Positions 35,593-46,839 of a stretch of DNA of 64,000 nt are shown piece by piece; position 1 is the first letter of the stretch; every line of letters starts with the position of its first letter. The notes under the pieces are model-generated. The model saw nothing but the letters and a program-made list of their open reading frames with translations. It did not search any database and was not told the origin of the DNA. The position numbers were made by a program, and so were the translations under genes. The DNA comes from Sorex araneus (Eukaryota; Chordata; Mammalia; Eulipotyphla; Soricidae): contig NC_073303.1 in assembly GCF_027595985.1 (NCBI RefSeq), positions 188,521,095-188,585,094 of the forward strand. The letters are read 5' to 3'.

Positions 35593-36125
35593 AAAAAGAA
35601 AAAGAAGGGGGGAGGAGAAAGAGTGGAGGAGGAGAAGGATGATGATAGTGACAAAGGATGAGGGGAAAGAGAAGGACAGGAAGAAGAAGGAGAAGAGAGA
35701 GAAAGAGAAAGCTGAGAAGGAGGAGGAAAAGGAAGAAGGAGAAGGAGGAGAAGGAGAAGGAGGAGGCGGAGGAGGAGTAGAAGGAGGAGAGCGAGGAGGA
35801 GGAGGAGAGGGAGGAGGAGGTTGAGGAGGAGAAGGAAGAGGAGAAGGAGGAGAGGGAGAAGAAGGAGGAGGAGGAGAGGGAGGAGGAGGAGGAGAAGGAA
35901 AAGGAGAAGAAAGAAGAGAGGAGGAGGAGCAGGAGAAGGAGGAGCAGGAGAAGGAGGAGGAGAAAGAGGAGGAGGAGAAGGAGGAGAAGGAGGAGGAGGA
36001 GAAGGAAGAGGAGAAGGAGGAAGAGAAGGAGGAGGAGGAGGAGGAGGAGGAGGAGGAGGAGGAAGAGAAGAAGAAGATGAAAGAAGAGAGGAGGATGAGC
36101 AGGAGAAGGAGGAGGAGCAGGAGGT
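35593..36125 (+). repeat. ~530-bp GGA/GAA polypurine tract
   Basis: The plus strand is almost purely G and A in GGA, GAAGGA and GGAGAA units, with rare C or T interruptions and a GAT-rich start near 35637-35650. Long open frames on both strands (for example 35529-36134 minus, proline/serine/leucine-rich) are a by-product of this composition. Mirror-symmetric runs make triplex (H-DNA) formation plausible. Confidence 0.95.
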
Positions 36126-36597
36126 AGAATACAAGAAATATCAAGCCTAATTATAGGTTACAACATCTCTTTCCTGTGAACACGAATTAGCATGAGTAGA
36201 ATGAAGAGTCTTCCTTTTTTTGTATGATCCATACAAACTGGGAATGCTTATTACTTAAAACCTTGATTGAAAAGAACCACATTTATTTAAATGCAAAAAA
36301 AATCATCAACACTTCTCTCTCAGAAAATATGCATGGGCTATTTTATTTCTATTATTTCTACTTAAAGAAGACACACATTTCTGGAGATAATTATTTTATT
36401 TTATTAGATTATTTTATTTCTATTATTCCTATATGAAGAACATTCATCTTCAGAAATAAAAAAAGCTCTGTGATTGTTGTTTACTACAGCCAAGTATTGT
36501 ATTAAACACATTGCAAATATTACATTGATTTAATTTAATTACACCTCTAGAAGTGAACTATGTAAACACTCTTAATATCATATGTCAATCAGTCTTT
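36126..36597. other. Unique AT-rich DNA
   Basis: A short near-duplicate 'ttattttatttctattatt' stretch occurs twice between 36340 and 36430. No gene seen. Confidence 0.55.
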
Positions 36598-36992
36598 CTG
36601 TTGTTTTTGTTTTTGGGGGTGTCACATGTGGTGCTCAGGAATTTCTCCTCACTGTGTAGGACTGGAATGATAGCACAGCGGTGAGGTGTTTGCCTTGCAC
36701 ACGACCAACCTGGGTTCAATTCCTCTGTCCCTCTCAGAGAGCCCGGCAAGATACTGAGAGTATCCCGCCCACACAGTGGAAGCTGGCAAGCTACCCGTGA
36801 AGTATCCGATATGTAATAAACAATAACAACAAGTCTCACAATGTAGATGTTACTGTTGCCCATTCGAGCAAATAATGAATAACAGTACTACAGTGCTACA
36901 GTGCAGACAGTGTGCTCAGTGATACCTCTGGGTAAGGTCTGGCGGGGAATGTAAGGCAATTTCCTTATTTGCTGTATTATTTCTCCAGTTCC
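36598..36992 (-). mobile_element. Old type A SINE split by a type B SINE
   Basis: Antisense pieces at 36598-36654 ('ggtgctcaggaatttctcc') and 36905-36992 ('ttatttctccagttcc' head end) flank the younger sense-strand type B copy. Confidence 0.6.
36655..36904 (+). mobile_element. Type B SINE nested in an older SINE
   Basis: Head 'aggactggaatgatagcaca', body and tail ending in 'cagtactacagtgctacagt'. The body has drifted ('gtaataaacaataacaac'). Confidence 0.9.
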
Positions 36993-37024
36993 TACTGTTT
37001 AAACATGGAGGAGATAATGGACTA

Positions 37025-37195
37025 TGTCAGATGGTTCTCAGGGCTTATTCCTGGTTCTGTTCTAAGAGATCTCTTCTGGTGATACTCAAGGGACCATCTA
37101 CAGTGCCAGGAACCATATACAGAACCATATGCAGAACCAAGGTCAGCCACTTGCAAGGCAAGTGCCTTAAACCACGTACTATATCACTCAAGTCC
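37025..37195 (-). mobile_element. Old type A SINE
   Basis: Antisense blocks 'cagggcttattcctggttct' and 'gaccatctacagtgccagg', with a short internal duplication of an 'accatatacagaaccatatg' stretch. Confidence 0.7.
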
Positions 37196-37376
37196 AGTAT
37201 ATTAGGGAGTGTAACAGCAGATGTCAAGCTGTAGGTCTCTTTGAAACTTAAATTGGTGTGCTTTTAAATTTTTCTATTTCTCTTTCTTAACACCCAGAAT
37301 GGAACTTACTTTTATATTCGATTGCTTCAAAAGGACCAACTCACTTCAAATAATTTTTTGGAGGGTATATGTCACA

Positions 37377-37520
37377 ACTGGTGTTTTTCAGGGCTTACTC
37401 TGGCTCTGTGCTCAGGGTTCACTTTTGCCTTCCTCAGGGGACTCATGTGGTGTCAGGGATTGGACCAGGAGGGGCAGTATGCATGGATAGCACCTTACTC
37501 ATTGTAGTAAATCTCTAACC
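37377..37520 (-). mobile_element. Old type A SINE
   Basis: Antisense blocks 'cagggcttactctggctctg' and 'ggtgtcagggattggacc' with a degraded head. Confidence 0.65.
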
Positions 37521-38469
37521 AAACTCATTTCATTTCCTGAAAATGCTACTGATGCTTTAGTTAGCTGAATGTCTTGGGAATGAAATATGTAGATGTGAGA
37601 AAGTAAGGGAGGCATTAAATTTTATTTCTAAAAACAAAGTACTGAAAGCAAATACTTAAAAACATCAATGAATAGACTTTGGAATAATTTCAGACAGATG
37701 GATATCTCATAATGGTTCCAAATAATTCTGCTAAACTTAGACATCAGTGTGTTATGGAGATAGAGCATCAAATTTTGAGTTTATATTGTCTTTTCTTTTA
37801 GGCTTTATCAGTCATAACTTTGTCCACTAATTTGCGCAGGCAGACTATGGCTAAAAATTAATTGAATTAATAAACACACTATTGAATATTTCATTACTAA
37901 AACAGAATGTATCTGCTAATATGAAATTATAATCCTTGACTCAAATTAAAATATATTAATTTTCTTTAAATAATAGAATGTATTTTAAGCTATGGATGAA
38001 GATGAGGGAGAGTAATATTGAGAAGGCATGAATAGCACATTTTCATATAAATCTTTAAATTATTCTCTAACTCTATAACTTGAAAATGTGCCAGTAACCT
38101 CATTGTTTAAATGATGAAAGAAAATCACATATTCCTACTGATGATTTGCTCTTTTCAAAGGAATACATTTGAAATATTACTCTGACTCTCAAGACATACA
38201 ATTTTATGCAAATATGCAATTTAATCATGCTCTATAGGATGCATAATATCTGGAACAAAGATAGTTTATATCAAGCATCCAAAAAAAAGTTATCTGGAAA
38301 ATTATTCAAAGGAAAAGCAATGTGTGAGAAATTTCACACTGTAGTAATTTATCCAAACAACTGGTGATCTATTTTGAGATGTGAAATTATATCTTTCATT
38401 TACATAGATCCCAACCTGCTGAGTCGTACTGCTTCATCAAATCCAATAACTTTTCGTGAACTCATTTTG
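37521..38469. other. Unique AT-rich DNA
   Basis: Nothing recognised. Confidence 0.6.
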
Positions 38470-38870
38470 CTTTTCAATTATTTTCTATTTTTTAAGTGTT
38501 GAGTCAACATGAGTTACAAAGTTATTCATAATTGAGTTTTAGGTGTCAATGTCCCAACTCCGATCCCATCATCAGTGTTCCCAGATTCCCTCCTATTCCT
38601 CAATCTGCTGTATGGCAGGAATATTTTTCTTCTTTTTTTCCCCCCCTTTATTGCTTTACAATACTACTACTGATAGTGTAACACATATCACTATTCCTCC
38701 TTTCGCCACCTCCGGGGTGAACACTTCCCTCCACAATTGTCTTACCTTTTCCCCTTCCCTGACCTATTTCCTCCACCCATATATCAATGCCAACCTCCCT
38801 ACTGAAGAACAATTCTCCAGCTCTTTGTTTCTATTGCTTGTAGGCATTTGTTTTTAAATTGTTTCATTTT
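38470..38870 (-). mobile_element. Old L1 3'UTR, antisense
   Basis: The plus strand shows the complement of an L1 tail: 'gagtcaacatgagttacaaa', a CCCC run near 38641, and C/T-rich blocks. No ORF2 is attached. Confidence 0.55.
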
Positions 38871-39103
38871 TATATCTTGAAGTTTTGGTAATAGCACCAA
38901 GAGGTCAAGATCCTACCATTAGATATTCAACTGCATCTTAGTGTTTAGCAATTACAATGACCTTAGTTTTTTTTTTTTTTTTTCTGAACCAATGTATCCA
39001 ACTCTTACTGAAGGAGCATTCATTATATTCGGGGGTTTCTAAATTCACAGAATATTTTATTATATTGGGTGATAAAAGAATGTCATCAAGAAGTTCATAT
39101 TTT

Positions 39104-39286
39104 GGGGCTGGACAAATAGCACAGCGGGTAGGGCGTTTGCCTTGCACGCGGTTGGCCAACCCGGGTCCGATTCCTAGCATCCCATACGGTCTCCTGAGTA
39201 CTGCCAGGAGTAATTCCTGTGTGCATGAGCCAGGAGTAACTCCTGCGCATTGCCGGGTGTGAACCAAAAAGTAAAAATAAAAAAAA
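39104..39286 (+). mobile_element. Type A SINE, full length with target duplication
   Basis: Head 'ggggctggacaaatagcaca' through 'gccgggtgtgaaccaaaaag' and an A tail. AAGAAGTTCATATTTT at 39088-39103 recurs at 39287-39302 with one mismatch. A 5-bp expansion sits between A and B boxes. Confidence 0.95.
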
Positions 39287-39302
39287 AAGAAGTTTATATT
39301 TT

Positions 39303-39520
39303 ATCAAAGAGAAAAATCAAAGTGTAAGGCAATATTTTTCTAGGCTAAGAACAGTTAACAGATGTGAAAATTAAGTAAAAGTTTCTGGTAGGGGAGCATC
39401 CATCTATACATAGCTTTCAAAAGAGTGTGAAATAGAGGAAATCCTATATAAATCAAAGAAAATAAGAAGAAAAATAATGCAGGAATTTTCAGGTCACAAC
39501 ATGGATGTTTATTTTCCGTA
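39303..39520. other. Unique DNA
   Basis: Nothing recognised. Confidence 0.5.
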
Positions 39521-39529
39521 AGAAGATAA

Positions 39530-39732
39530 GATAAGTCCTCTCGGAGAAGATAAGTCCTCTCGGAGAGCCCAGCAAGCTACCTAGAGTATTGAGCCCGAGC
39601 GGCAGAGCCTGGCAAGCTACCCATGTGTGTTGGATATGCCAAAAACAGTAACAATAAGTCTCTCAATGAGAGATGTTACTGGTGCCCGCTCAGACAAATC
39701 GATGAGCAACGGGATGACAGTGACACAGTGAC
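39530..39732 (+). mobile_element. Headless type B body with duplicated 5' edge
   Basis: Starts at the RTE-5'UTR-like 'gtcctctcggag' without a tRNA head. The first ~18 bp ('agataagtcctctcggag') are present twice in tandem (from 39530 and 39547). Body and tail are near consensus, ending 'gacagtgacacagtgac'. The flanking 'aagaagataag' at about 39522 recurs at 39732-39742 as a target duplication. Confidence 0.85.
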
Positions 39733-39742
39733 AAGAAGATAA

Positions 39743-40110
39743 GAAGGGAAATCCTTGGTGGTTTGTCAATAATGTGACCTTATTTTACTTTGTGAAGAAT
39801 CACTCTAACTATAGCACTGAGAATGGACTATAAGAGAATAAGGAAGGAAACGCACAGTTATTATATTCTCTGGTGCTGTGAAATATTATTAAGATTCTCC
39901 ATCAGAAAAAAATGACTAATTTCCACTATCTCTCAAAGTTGTTGGTAGCTGATGGATTCTTGATGAATAAATGCCAAAAAAATGTTTCTTGTGTAAAGAA
40001 AGATGCCTCACTCAAAAACGTGGCCTATCTCCTGATATCATTTTAGCATAGAAAAATGAGTTATCCAAGCTCTAGAAATTTCTGTACGATTGATAAAATA
40101 AACATTTCAG
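39743..40110. other. Unique DNA
   Basis: Nothing recognised. Confidence 0.5.
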
Positions 40111-40266
40111 GGGCCCAAGCAATAGTACAGAGGGTAAAATTCTTTTGCTGTTCACTCAGATTCAGTCCCCGTATGGTCTCTGAAGCAGGCCAGGAGTATT
40201 TCTTGAGTAATCCTTGAGTGTGTAGTTAGGAGTAAGTACTGAGCATCCCTGAGAATGTCCCAAATG
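40111..40266 (+). mobile_element. Old type A SINE
   Basis: Head 'ggggcccaagcaatagtaca', then 'ccgtatggtctctgaagc' and 'ttaggagtaagtactgagca'. Confidence 0.7.
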
Positions 40267-41108
40267 ACTATCTTCCCACCTCCCATAAAACAGATTTTAT
40301 TACTGAATCACAATTCGTATTCCATTCTCTCCCTGATCATATTTCCAATTATTTACTTCATATTTTGGTCTATAAATTACTACTCAATACAGCACACACA
40401 CACACAACCACACACACAAATTACCCATCTGTTTTAAAGAACTATTGCATGAACCACTCGAATCATGATGGTTTAATAGAGGAAAACTACCTCAATAAAT
40501 CCTGTGATTAATATTTCCCTATCAATCAGTCTTCTTGACTGTTTTCTTCACATTCTGTATTTAAATGCTTGTCTCAATGACAAGCAACTTAATTCAGGAT
40601 ATTTGTAGTTGTCCTCACACATTGCATATTAATAAAATTTCACATTTTAGTAACTTTGATAAACCATTAACTTCTTTCTTTCCTAATCTTATTGAGAATC
40701 CTTTCTAAAATTGCATTATGTTATCTTCAAATATATCAGAATCTCAATAACTTTTCCCCACATTTCATTCTTCACCTGGTTTATGTCATTTTCCCACAAC
40801 TGTAATCTAATAAAGCACCAGTTTCTAAACTTATTTTCAAATAAATTTGACTCTAATGCAGACCTACTGACTTGAAATATTAAGTAATATCTTCACATCT
40901 GTTTTTTCAAATTTTTCATGAGTTTATGTACCACCAAGTTCACCAAGTATGTAAACCAATAATCATGTGATTTTCAGAACTTCCGTAATCCTCTTTCAAG
41001 TTGTCACTACTAACTGTAATGAGATGTCTCTTCTGCATGGTGCCCTCCATGTAAAGAAGCTTGTCACTTGGACGTCTCTATAGACACCAGATGCTCTATA
41101 TTGAAAAC
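40267..41108. other. Unique DNA with a short CA run
   Basis: CA-rich run at 40392-40420. No gene seen. Confidence 0.55.
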
Positions 41109-41118
41109 CAACATCTTT

Positions 41119-41969
41119 TTTTAAAATTTATTTTATTGAATCACCATGTGGAAACTTACAAAGTTCTCAGGCTTATGTCTCAGTTATACAATGCTCAAAC
41201 ACCATCCCTTCACCAGTGCCCATATTCCACCACCAAAAAAAAAAACCCAGTATATGTCCTACCCCTCACCCCCCACCCTCCCCCCGCCTAACTGATAAAT
41301 TTCACTTCCTTTTCTCTTTACCTAGATTACATTCCATATTTCAACACAAAACTCACTATTGTTGTTGGGAGTTTCAACACAGAACTCACTATTCTTAATG
41401 GAATTTATCCCCCAAGAATACAGCCCTATTCACAAGGAAATATTTGATAATTAGTTTTCCACTGATGAGAATGAAGAGATAAAAAGCTACCGTGGCCACA
41501 TGGTTTACAATTTCTGTATTTTAATAATTAAGTCCAGGGAGATTTAAGTTGGAAATTGAATCATTTCCCTTCCTGGAGCAGCATGGAGCAAAAGCTTAGT
41601 TCACAGTCTGGATACATGGTTGCAAGCACTCGCTGGAACCCCAAGTCATATAGGGGCTCTGGATCCTGCTCGTTCCCACAGCCAAGCGGCTGTGCAAAGG
41701 CATGGCCATCCAGGTCGAATCTCGGCCGGAGCCCGAGATCCGGCCCTGGCCGAGACTGCCCAGGCGTCCTGCTGTTTCAAGTTCAAAGCACTTTTTTTTT
41801 TCCGCGCCACCAAGTTCATACCTGCTCAAAGGTCCCATAAAATGTCAGACACCACACCTCCTCCTCCCGGAGGGAAGAGAGACCAAGGAAGAAGGATATT
41901 TCCTCCATTAGCCGGTGTGGGGCAAAAGCTTAGTTCACAGTCTGGATACATGGTTGAAAAAAAAAACAG
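41119..41969 (-). mobile_element. L1-tailed composite retroelement with GC-rich 5' half
   Basis: On the minus strand it ends in the same L1-type tail as the 10.47-kb copy. Its 5' half (41500-41960) is GC-rich with CpGs and unlike anything else here. A 35-bp segment occurs twice, identically, at 41588-41622 and 41922-41956. CAACATCTTT at 41109-41118 and 41970-41979 is the likely target duplication. The plus strand also has an A-run just inside the right end (41957-41966). It could be a non-autonomous L1 client or an L1 3'UTR subfamily fused to a captured transcript; the source of the GC-rich half is not recognised. Confidence 0.65.
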
Positions 41970-41979
41970 CAACATCTTT

Positions 41980-43173
41980 ATATAACCCAGGCCTATGATC
42001 AAGATTTCTCCCCAACCCCCATCCCATCTCCTCCATGTACAAAGCTCCTTACCTTCCATTCTATATTTCTGCTCCCCTATCTCTAGACTTCATCACAGAT
42101 TCCTGGTCCTTAATAGTTGGCATGAGTGACTTATGTCTGCTTCTACTGCAACGAAGACTGGGCTGCCAAGACAGGAATGCTGTGAATGTCCTTGTCATGC
42201 TGTTATATATCAGAATCTTATATCACCAGACTAGATGACAGTGATCCACTGCCATGTAATTTAAAGGTAAAAGGGCTTAGATGTCTTCCCTGAAATCTGT
42301 CATCTGACATTTTGAGATTTTTATACACTCTCGCTCTCTGAGAACTGAGCATCGGAAGCAGTGACCCATGTAATTGCCAACCTTGTCTTTATTGCTGTTC
42401 CTCAGTAAGCATGGCTTAAGTAGGTCAATATAAGGGCTTTATATCTTCATAGTAGTTGCCCACTTTCCTTGGCAAACTTTATCTAGCTATGCTCTTTCTT
42501 TCACTCTGTTCTAGTTTGAGTGTAGATTTTCTTGTCTTTGACGCAGAATTCCCTGAGAGCGTGTACTTTTGTTCTGCTCCTTTTCCTTCCACCTGATTAG
42601 CCTTTATTTTTTCAGCAAGCTCTATATCTAATTCGCAGGACGAATAATATTTTAGGCAATATCTATATGCATGTGTATACATATTCATATATATATGCAT
42701 ATATACAAAAATATATTTTTCTGAGACCATCTTGTTATTTTAGTATGTGTGATATATTATCCCCCTAACAACAACTCAACCCCGACCTCAATTATATTCC
42801 TATGATCTAACACTAAGAGCTGTAGAATTTTTAATTAGTTACTTTATGCAGTAACTCAGAAAGCAAGGGTGAGGAATAAAAAAGAAGATCAGGGATGCTT
42901 CACTTGAAAAATTCAAGACTTGCTCTCCTGAGGCCCTGAGTTAGATACACAGCAACAAAAAATAATAATGACAACATAGCATATGATCAAATGGAGTCAA
43001 GTAATTACTAGATGCACATTTGGCCTCAATAGTTGAAGAAATGGCCTCCTGTTCTTTTGCTGACCTTAATAGATGCTAAACACTCAAACTACATCCATCT
43101 GAGGCAAAGCAAAACTGAATTGTATGAGATAACCCTTAATGACTCTTGGCTGGGTTAGGAAATATTATCTGCT
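41980..43173. other. Unique DNA
   Basis: A weak sense-strand SINE trace lies near 42880-42960, and a TA run near 42685-42720. No gene seen. Confidence 0.55.
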
Positions 43174-43185
43174 TTTGTATATTTC

Positions 43186-43415
43186 TGTTTTTGGCATATC
43201 CAATACGCACGGGTAGCTTGCCAGGCTCTGCCTCGTGGGCACAATACTCTTGGTAGCTTGCCGGGCTCTTCGAGAGGGGCGGAGGAATCAAACTCGTGTT
43301 GGCCTCCTGAAAGGTGAACGCCCCAAAACAGTAACAATAAGTCTCTCAGTGCGAAACGTTACTGGTGCCCGCTTGAACAAATCAATGAGCAACGGGATGA
43401 CAGTAACAGTAACAG
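43186..43415 (+). mobile_element. Type B SINE with inverted 5' half
   Basis: 43186-43322 is the antisense of head and body, ending at the head's 'ggcgttcacctttc'. 43323-43415 is the sense-strand end of the body and RTE-like tail ('ccaaaacagtaacaataagt', then 'gacagtaacagtaac'). The inverted part stops at almost the same element position ('gccaaaaaca') where the sense part begins. TTTGTATATTTC at 43174-43185 recurs at 43416-43427 with one mismatch. This is the arrangement expected of twin priming. Confidence 0.85.
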
Positions 43416-43427
43416 TTTGTACATTTC

Positions 43428-44879
43428 ACTATAGCTGGAAAAAGGGTGTGTTACTATTAAGAAGAGACATCATTGATCGTTAGAGGTGGGTCTGGTTGAT
43501 AAGTACCAAGAGAAGACAAAATAATTCCATGAAATTGCATCAGGCACGACCATAATGTAACTCTATATGCAAAAGAATTTAGTGGACATTCCTAGTACAC
43601 ACAATGAATGACTAGTGAAAATACTATGGACTATCCTACATGGGAAAATATCTCAAAATGTACCACAGCAGAGTGGTTAGAATGAATAAAAAATAGTAAA
43701 TTGTTGACTTATTTAAGTATCAGAATGGTCCAAAGGATATTAGCTTTACTAAGGTTAGACGGCATGTGCTCATTATAGACTTGAGAGGAGCTATCACCTA
43801 GAGTCCAAGAGTGATGTGTAGAACATGATATTTTTGAAACAGTGTCAGGGATGAAATATAATTCAGGAAAGGCAAAGGCAAGATGGAGACATTTAACCAC
43901 TGCTAAAAATAAGGAGAAACAGAAATCTCCACAACAGTTTGTAATCTCAATGCAATAATGATGCAGGAATTTTGGAGATGGCATAGACAACTGTGACTCC
44001 TAGGGAAGGAGAAATGCTGTCGAGAAAGGCTTTTGCAACCAAATGTATGAAAAAAATTATCTAGAGTATATAGGAAGAAGATCTATATCAGTAAATTCAA
44101 CAGAAAGTCTTAACCCTAAGCTAATTTCCAAGCCTGACTCAGAGATCATGATTAAATTAGATTGTATATAATATACTTATATTGAATTTAAGTATATGAC
44201 GTTACCAGAGCAAGCATACACTGATTAGATTATTTTTTTTTATTTCCTAACCAAAGGTGTAAATCAATCTGGGCATAACTCTAAGAGGAAATAGAAATAT
44301 TTTGATATATTATGTGAGTGGAACTTATGCCAATGTATATCATTGTGATCACGGGTCTCTGGAAAACAAAAGACATATGGAAATGAGTTAATGATTCTGG
44401 GCAACACATGTATTTATCTGAAAGCTGGTCTAATGAGTTCATGCATGCTGTGAATCAATCCTATTTCCTCGATGCATAATCCAAGTGCATATTTTGTAAC
44501 TAAAACACACTCAGATTTATACCCTAACATCATCATGCAAAGAACAACCATGGAGAAAATACTGCAAAATCCCCCTTAATAATAGAAACTTATGGAAAGC
44601 TGTGGTGGAGGCAACATCTGTGAAATACATCAAAATATGTGTAGTCCCATTCAGTTAGTCTGTTTGGCTACTCAAAAATCAAATGTGTTATAACCTGACG
44701 CAGTTGAACTACAACCTTAACCATAGAAGAGCAGCATATAGCTGCTCTGACAAATAAGGCATTCCAACTAGAGGAAGAAACAGACTCGGGTTTATGAGAC
44801 ATGCAAATTATGAAACAAATTTATATCTTAAACAAAGCAGATTTTATAGTTAAGAAAATTATTCTAGGAGTCCTGAACT
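43428..44879. other. Unique DNA
   Basis: No gene or assignable repeat seen; the open frame 43709-43990 (minus) has no recognised domain. Confidence 0.55.
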
Positions 44880-45050
44880 ATATTTTGGTAATTAACATGC
44901 TTGATTTGCAGACAGCTAACCCTAGATTGATACACAGCACTGCAGAGGGTCACTCGGCATTGATAGAAGCAATCACTGAGCACAGAACAAGGACTCAGCC
45001 TTGCGCACTGACAGGGTATGACCCCAATCTGCCCCTCACCTCCAAAAATG
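44880..45050 (+). mobile_element. Probable old type A SINE
   Basis: 'gatttgcagacagctaaccc', 'atcactgagcacagaacaag' and a 'tatgacccc' end fit a strongly decayed type A copy. Confidence 0.5.
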
Positions 45051-45435
45051 TTTTCTTTAGCATATAGGTCATATGTTTTACTTGCTGCTATTAGTTAAGT
45101 AATTCTCTAAACTTATAACGTGATGATTTATTTTTATCCTACAGAATCTAAACTTTTTAATACTTCTGGACAGAAATATTCAAATGCATCAATTTTGATG
45201 AGCTATTCTACTTGGGCTAACAAAAACTGACCAAGGATTGTAAATTTTCTATTTCTCACACTGTATTTCTATTTCTGTTTCCTTGGATTAATACAAAACA
45301 ATTAAAATGTCACTAAACACATTTTGAAAGGAATGCATAAACATATCTCCAAATTTTGCTTTCTAATTGACTCATATAAATTGCAAAAAATATAGATTAT
45401 TGAGATAGCAGTTATGTAATAATTGATTTGACACC
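45051..45435. other. Unique AT-rich DNA
   Basis: Nothing recognised. Confidence 0.5.
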
Positions 45436-45597
45436 CTCTCTAAAAGGGGGAGATTGGGAATGGGGGGGTACAATGGGGATATTGGTGGTGGAGAATGTGC
45501 TGTTAGAGGGATGGGTGTTTGATCATTGTGTGATTATAATTCAAATATGAAAACTTGTAACTATCTCATGAAAGCTTGATTCAATAAATTTTTCTAA
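45436..45597 (+). mobile_element. Old L1 3' tail
   Basis: G-rich block, 'ggtggtggagaatgtgctg', 'gggatgggtgtttgatcatt' and 'ttgattcaataaattt' follow the order of L1 tails in this window. Confidence 0.75.
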
Positions 45598-45978
45598 ATG
45601 AGCTACAATTTCTCTAAGTGAGGTCTTATATTTATATGCAATAATTTAATAAATAATATAACCAAGGTGGTTATATTATTAGATATCTAAATATGTGATA
45701 TTAGAAAAATCTATTAATTTAAAATATTATCTATAAATTGTGTTGTATACTATTACTGATTGAACAACTCTGGTAAAACACATTTTATTATACAAATAAG
45801 TTTTAGACTTGGTTTAATGACATATATTTTAAATAGCATGAACATGATAAAGAGGTTATTAATAACTAAAACATTTTTAGTTTAAAAATTCTTTATTCTT
45901 TACTTTTTTTCTCTATCAATTTCAATAACCTTTCTGATCTATCCATCCATATATATTATTGAGATTTATTTAGGATAG
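45598..45978. other. Unique AT-rich DNA
   Basis: Nothing recognised. Confidence 0.5.
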
Positions 45979-46190
45979 TGGGCTGGAGCGATAGCACAGT
46001 GGGTAGGGCGTTTGCCCTGCATGCGGCTGACCCAGATTGGATTCCTCCGTCCCTCTCAGAAAGCCTGGCAAGCTATCCATGGCATATTTAATATGCCAAA
46101 AACAGTAACAAGTCTCACAATGGAGATGTTACTGGTGCCCCCTTGAGCAAATTGATGAACAATGGGACGACAGTGCTACATTGCTACAAT
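45979..46190 (+). mobile_element. Type B SINE lacking one body unit
   Basis: Head and tail are near consensus. The ~45 bp between the two GGCAAGCTA units of the body is missing and only one unit remains, as expected of slippage or recombination between these internal repeats. Tail 'gacagtgctacattgctac'. Confidence 0.9.
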
Positions 46191-46299
46191 TACTATTTAG
46201 GGTATCCCTAAGTGCATTCATTAAATATTGAATACATTTTCCACAGAATATGCATATCTATTTAAATGTAGAATTTTCAAACAGAGTTTGAAGTTTATT

Positions 46300-46466
46300 T
46301 ATTTTTTCATTTTCCTTTTCGAACCACACCCGGCGATGCACAGGGGTTACTACCAGCTCTGCACTCGGGAATTACTCCTGGAGTTGCTCAAGGGACCGTA
46401 TGGGATGCTGGGAATCGAGCATGGGTTGGAAGCAAGCAAGACAAATGCCCTACCCGCTCAGCCCCC
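46300..46466 (-). mobile_element. Type A SINE
   Basis: Antisense near-consensus blocks ('gaaccacacccggcgatgca', 'gggatgctgggaatcgagc'); the head is shortened at 'gctcagcccc'. Confidence 0.9.
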
Positions 46467-46532
46467 AAATTTTTAAATTTAATTTCTCCCTCTTTATACC
46501 ACATTTGGTTTCAATTTTCTTATGTTCTATTT

Positions 46533-46662
46533 TGGTTTTTGTTTGCTTGATTTTAGGCCATATCTGGTAGGCTCAGGGATCATATGGGATGTCGGAGAGA
46601 GAACCAACCGGGTCAGCTGCGTGCAAGGCAAGTGCCCACCTGCTAGCCTATGGCTCCAGCCC
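46533..46662 (-). mobile_element. Type A SINE with internal deletion
   Basis: 'ggccatatctggtaggctca', 'gatcatatgggatgtcgg' and 'ggctccagccc' remain; the central 'ctcctggctctgcactcagg' section is lost. Confidence 0.75.
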
Positions 46663-46808
46663 ATCCAATCTTTTTATATTCTTAATTGAAGATGTGGTGA
46701 CTGAAGAAGTTTTACTTCCATATGTGTGGTGATGTGGTGATTAGCAGTCTTCTGTGTCTAGTAATATGTCAGCTCTATTGCTATTTTTTCTGCATGAAAA
46801 TTGCTGCA

Positions 46809-46839
<31 letters not shown>

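Noticed and set aside
35529-36134. A 201-codon minus-strand open frame rich in S, P and L, and similar plus-strand frames rich in G, E and R.
   Set aside because: They are read-through of the polypurine/polypyrimidine tract; no domain, start context or amino-acid complexity.
41119-41969. Two-part inverted (twin-primed) L1, because the plus strand shows T-rich left and A-rich right ends.
   Set aside because: Reading on the minus strand is continuous with the order inferred for the family; the inversion fits the 10.47-kb copy instead.
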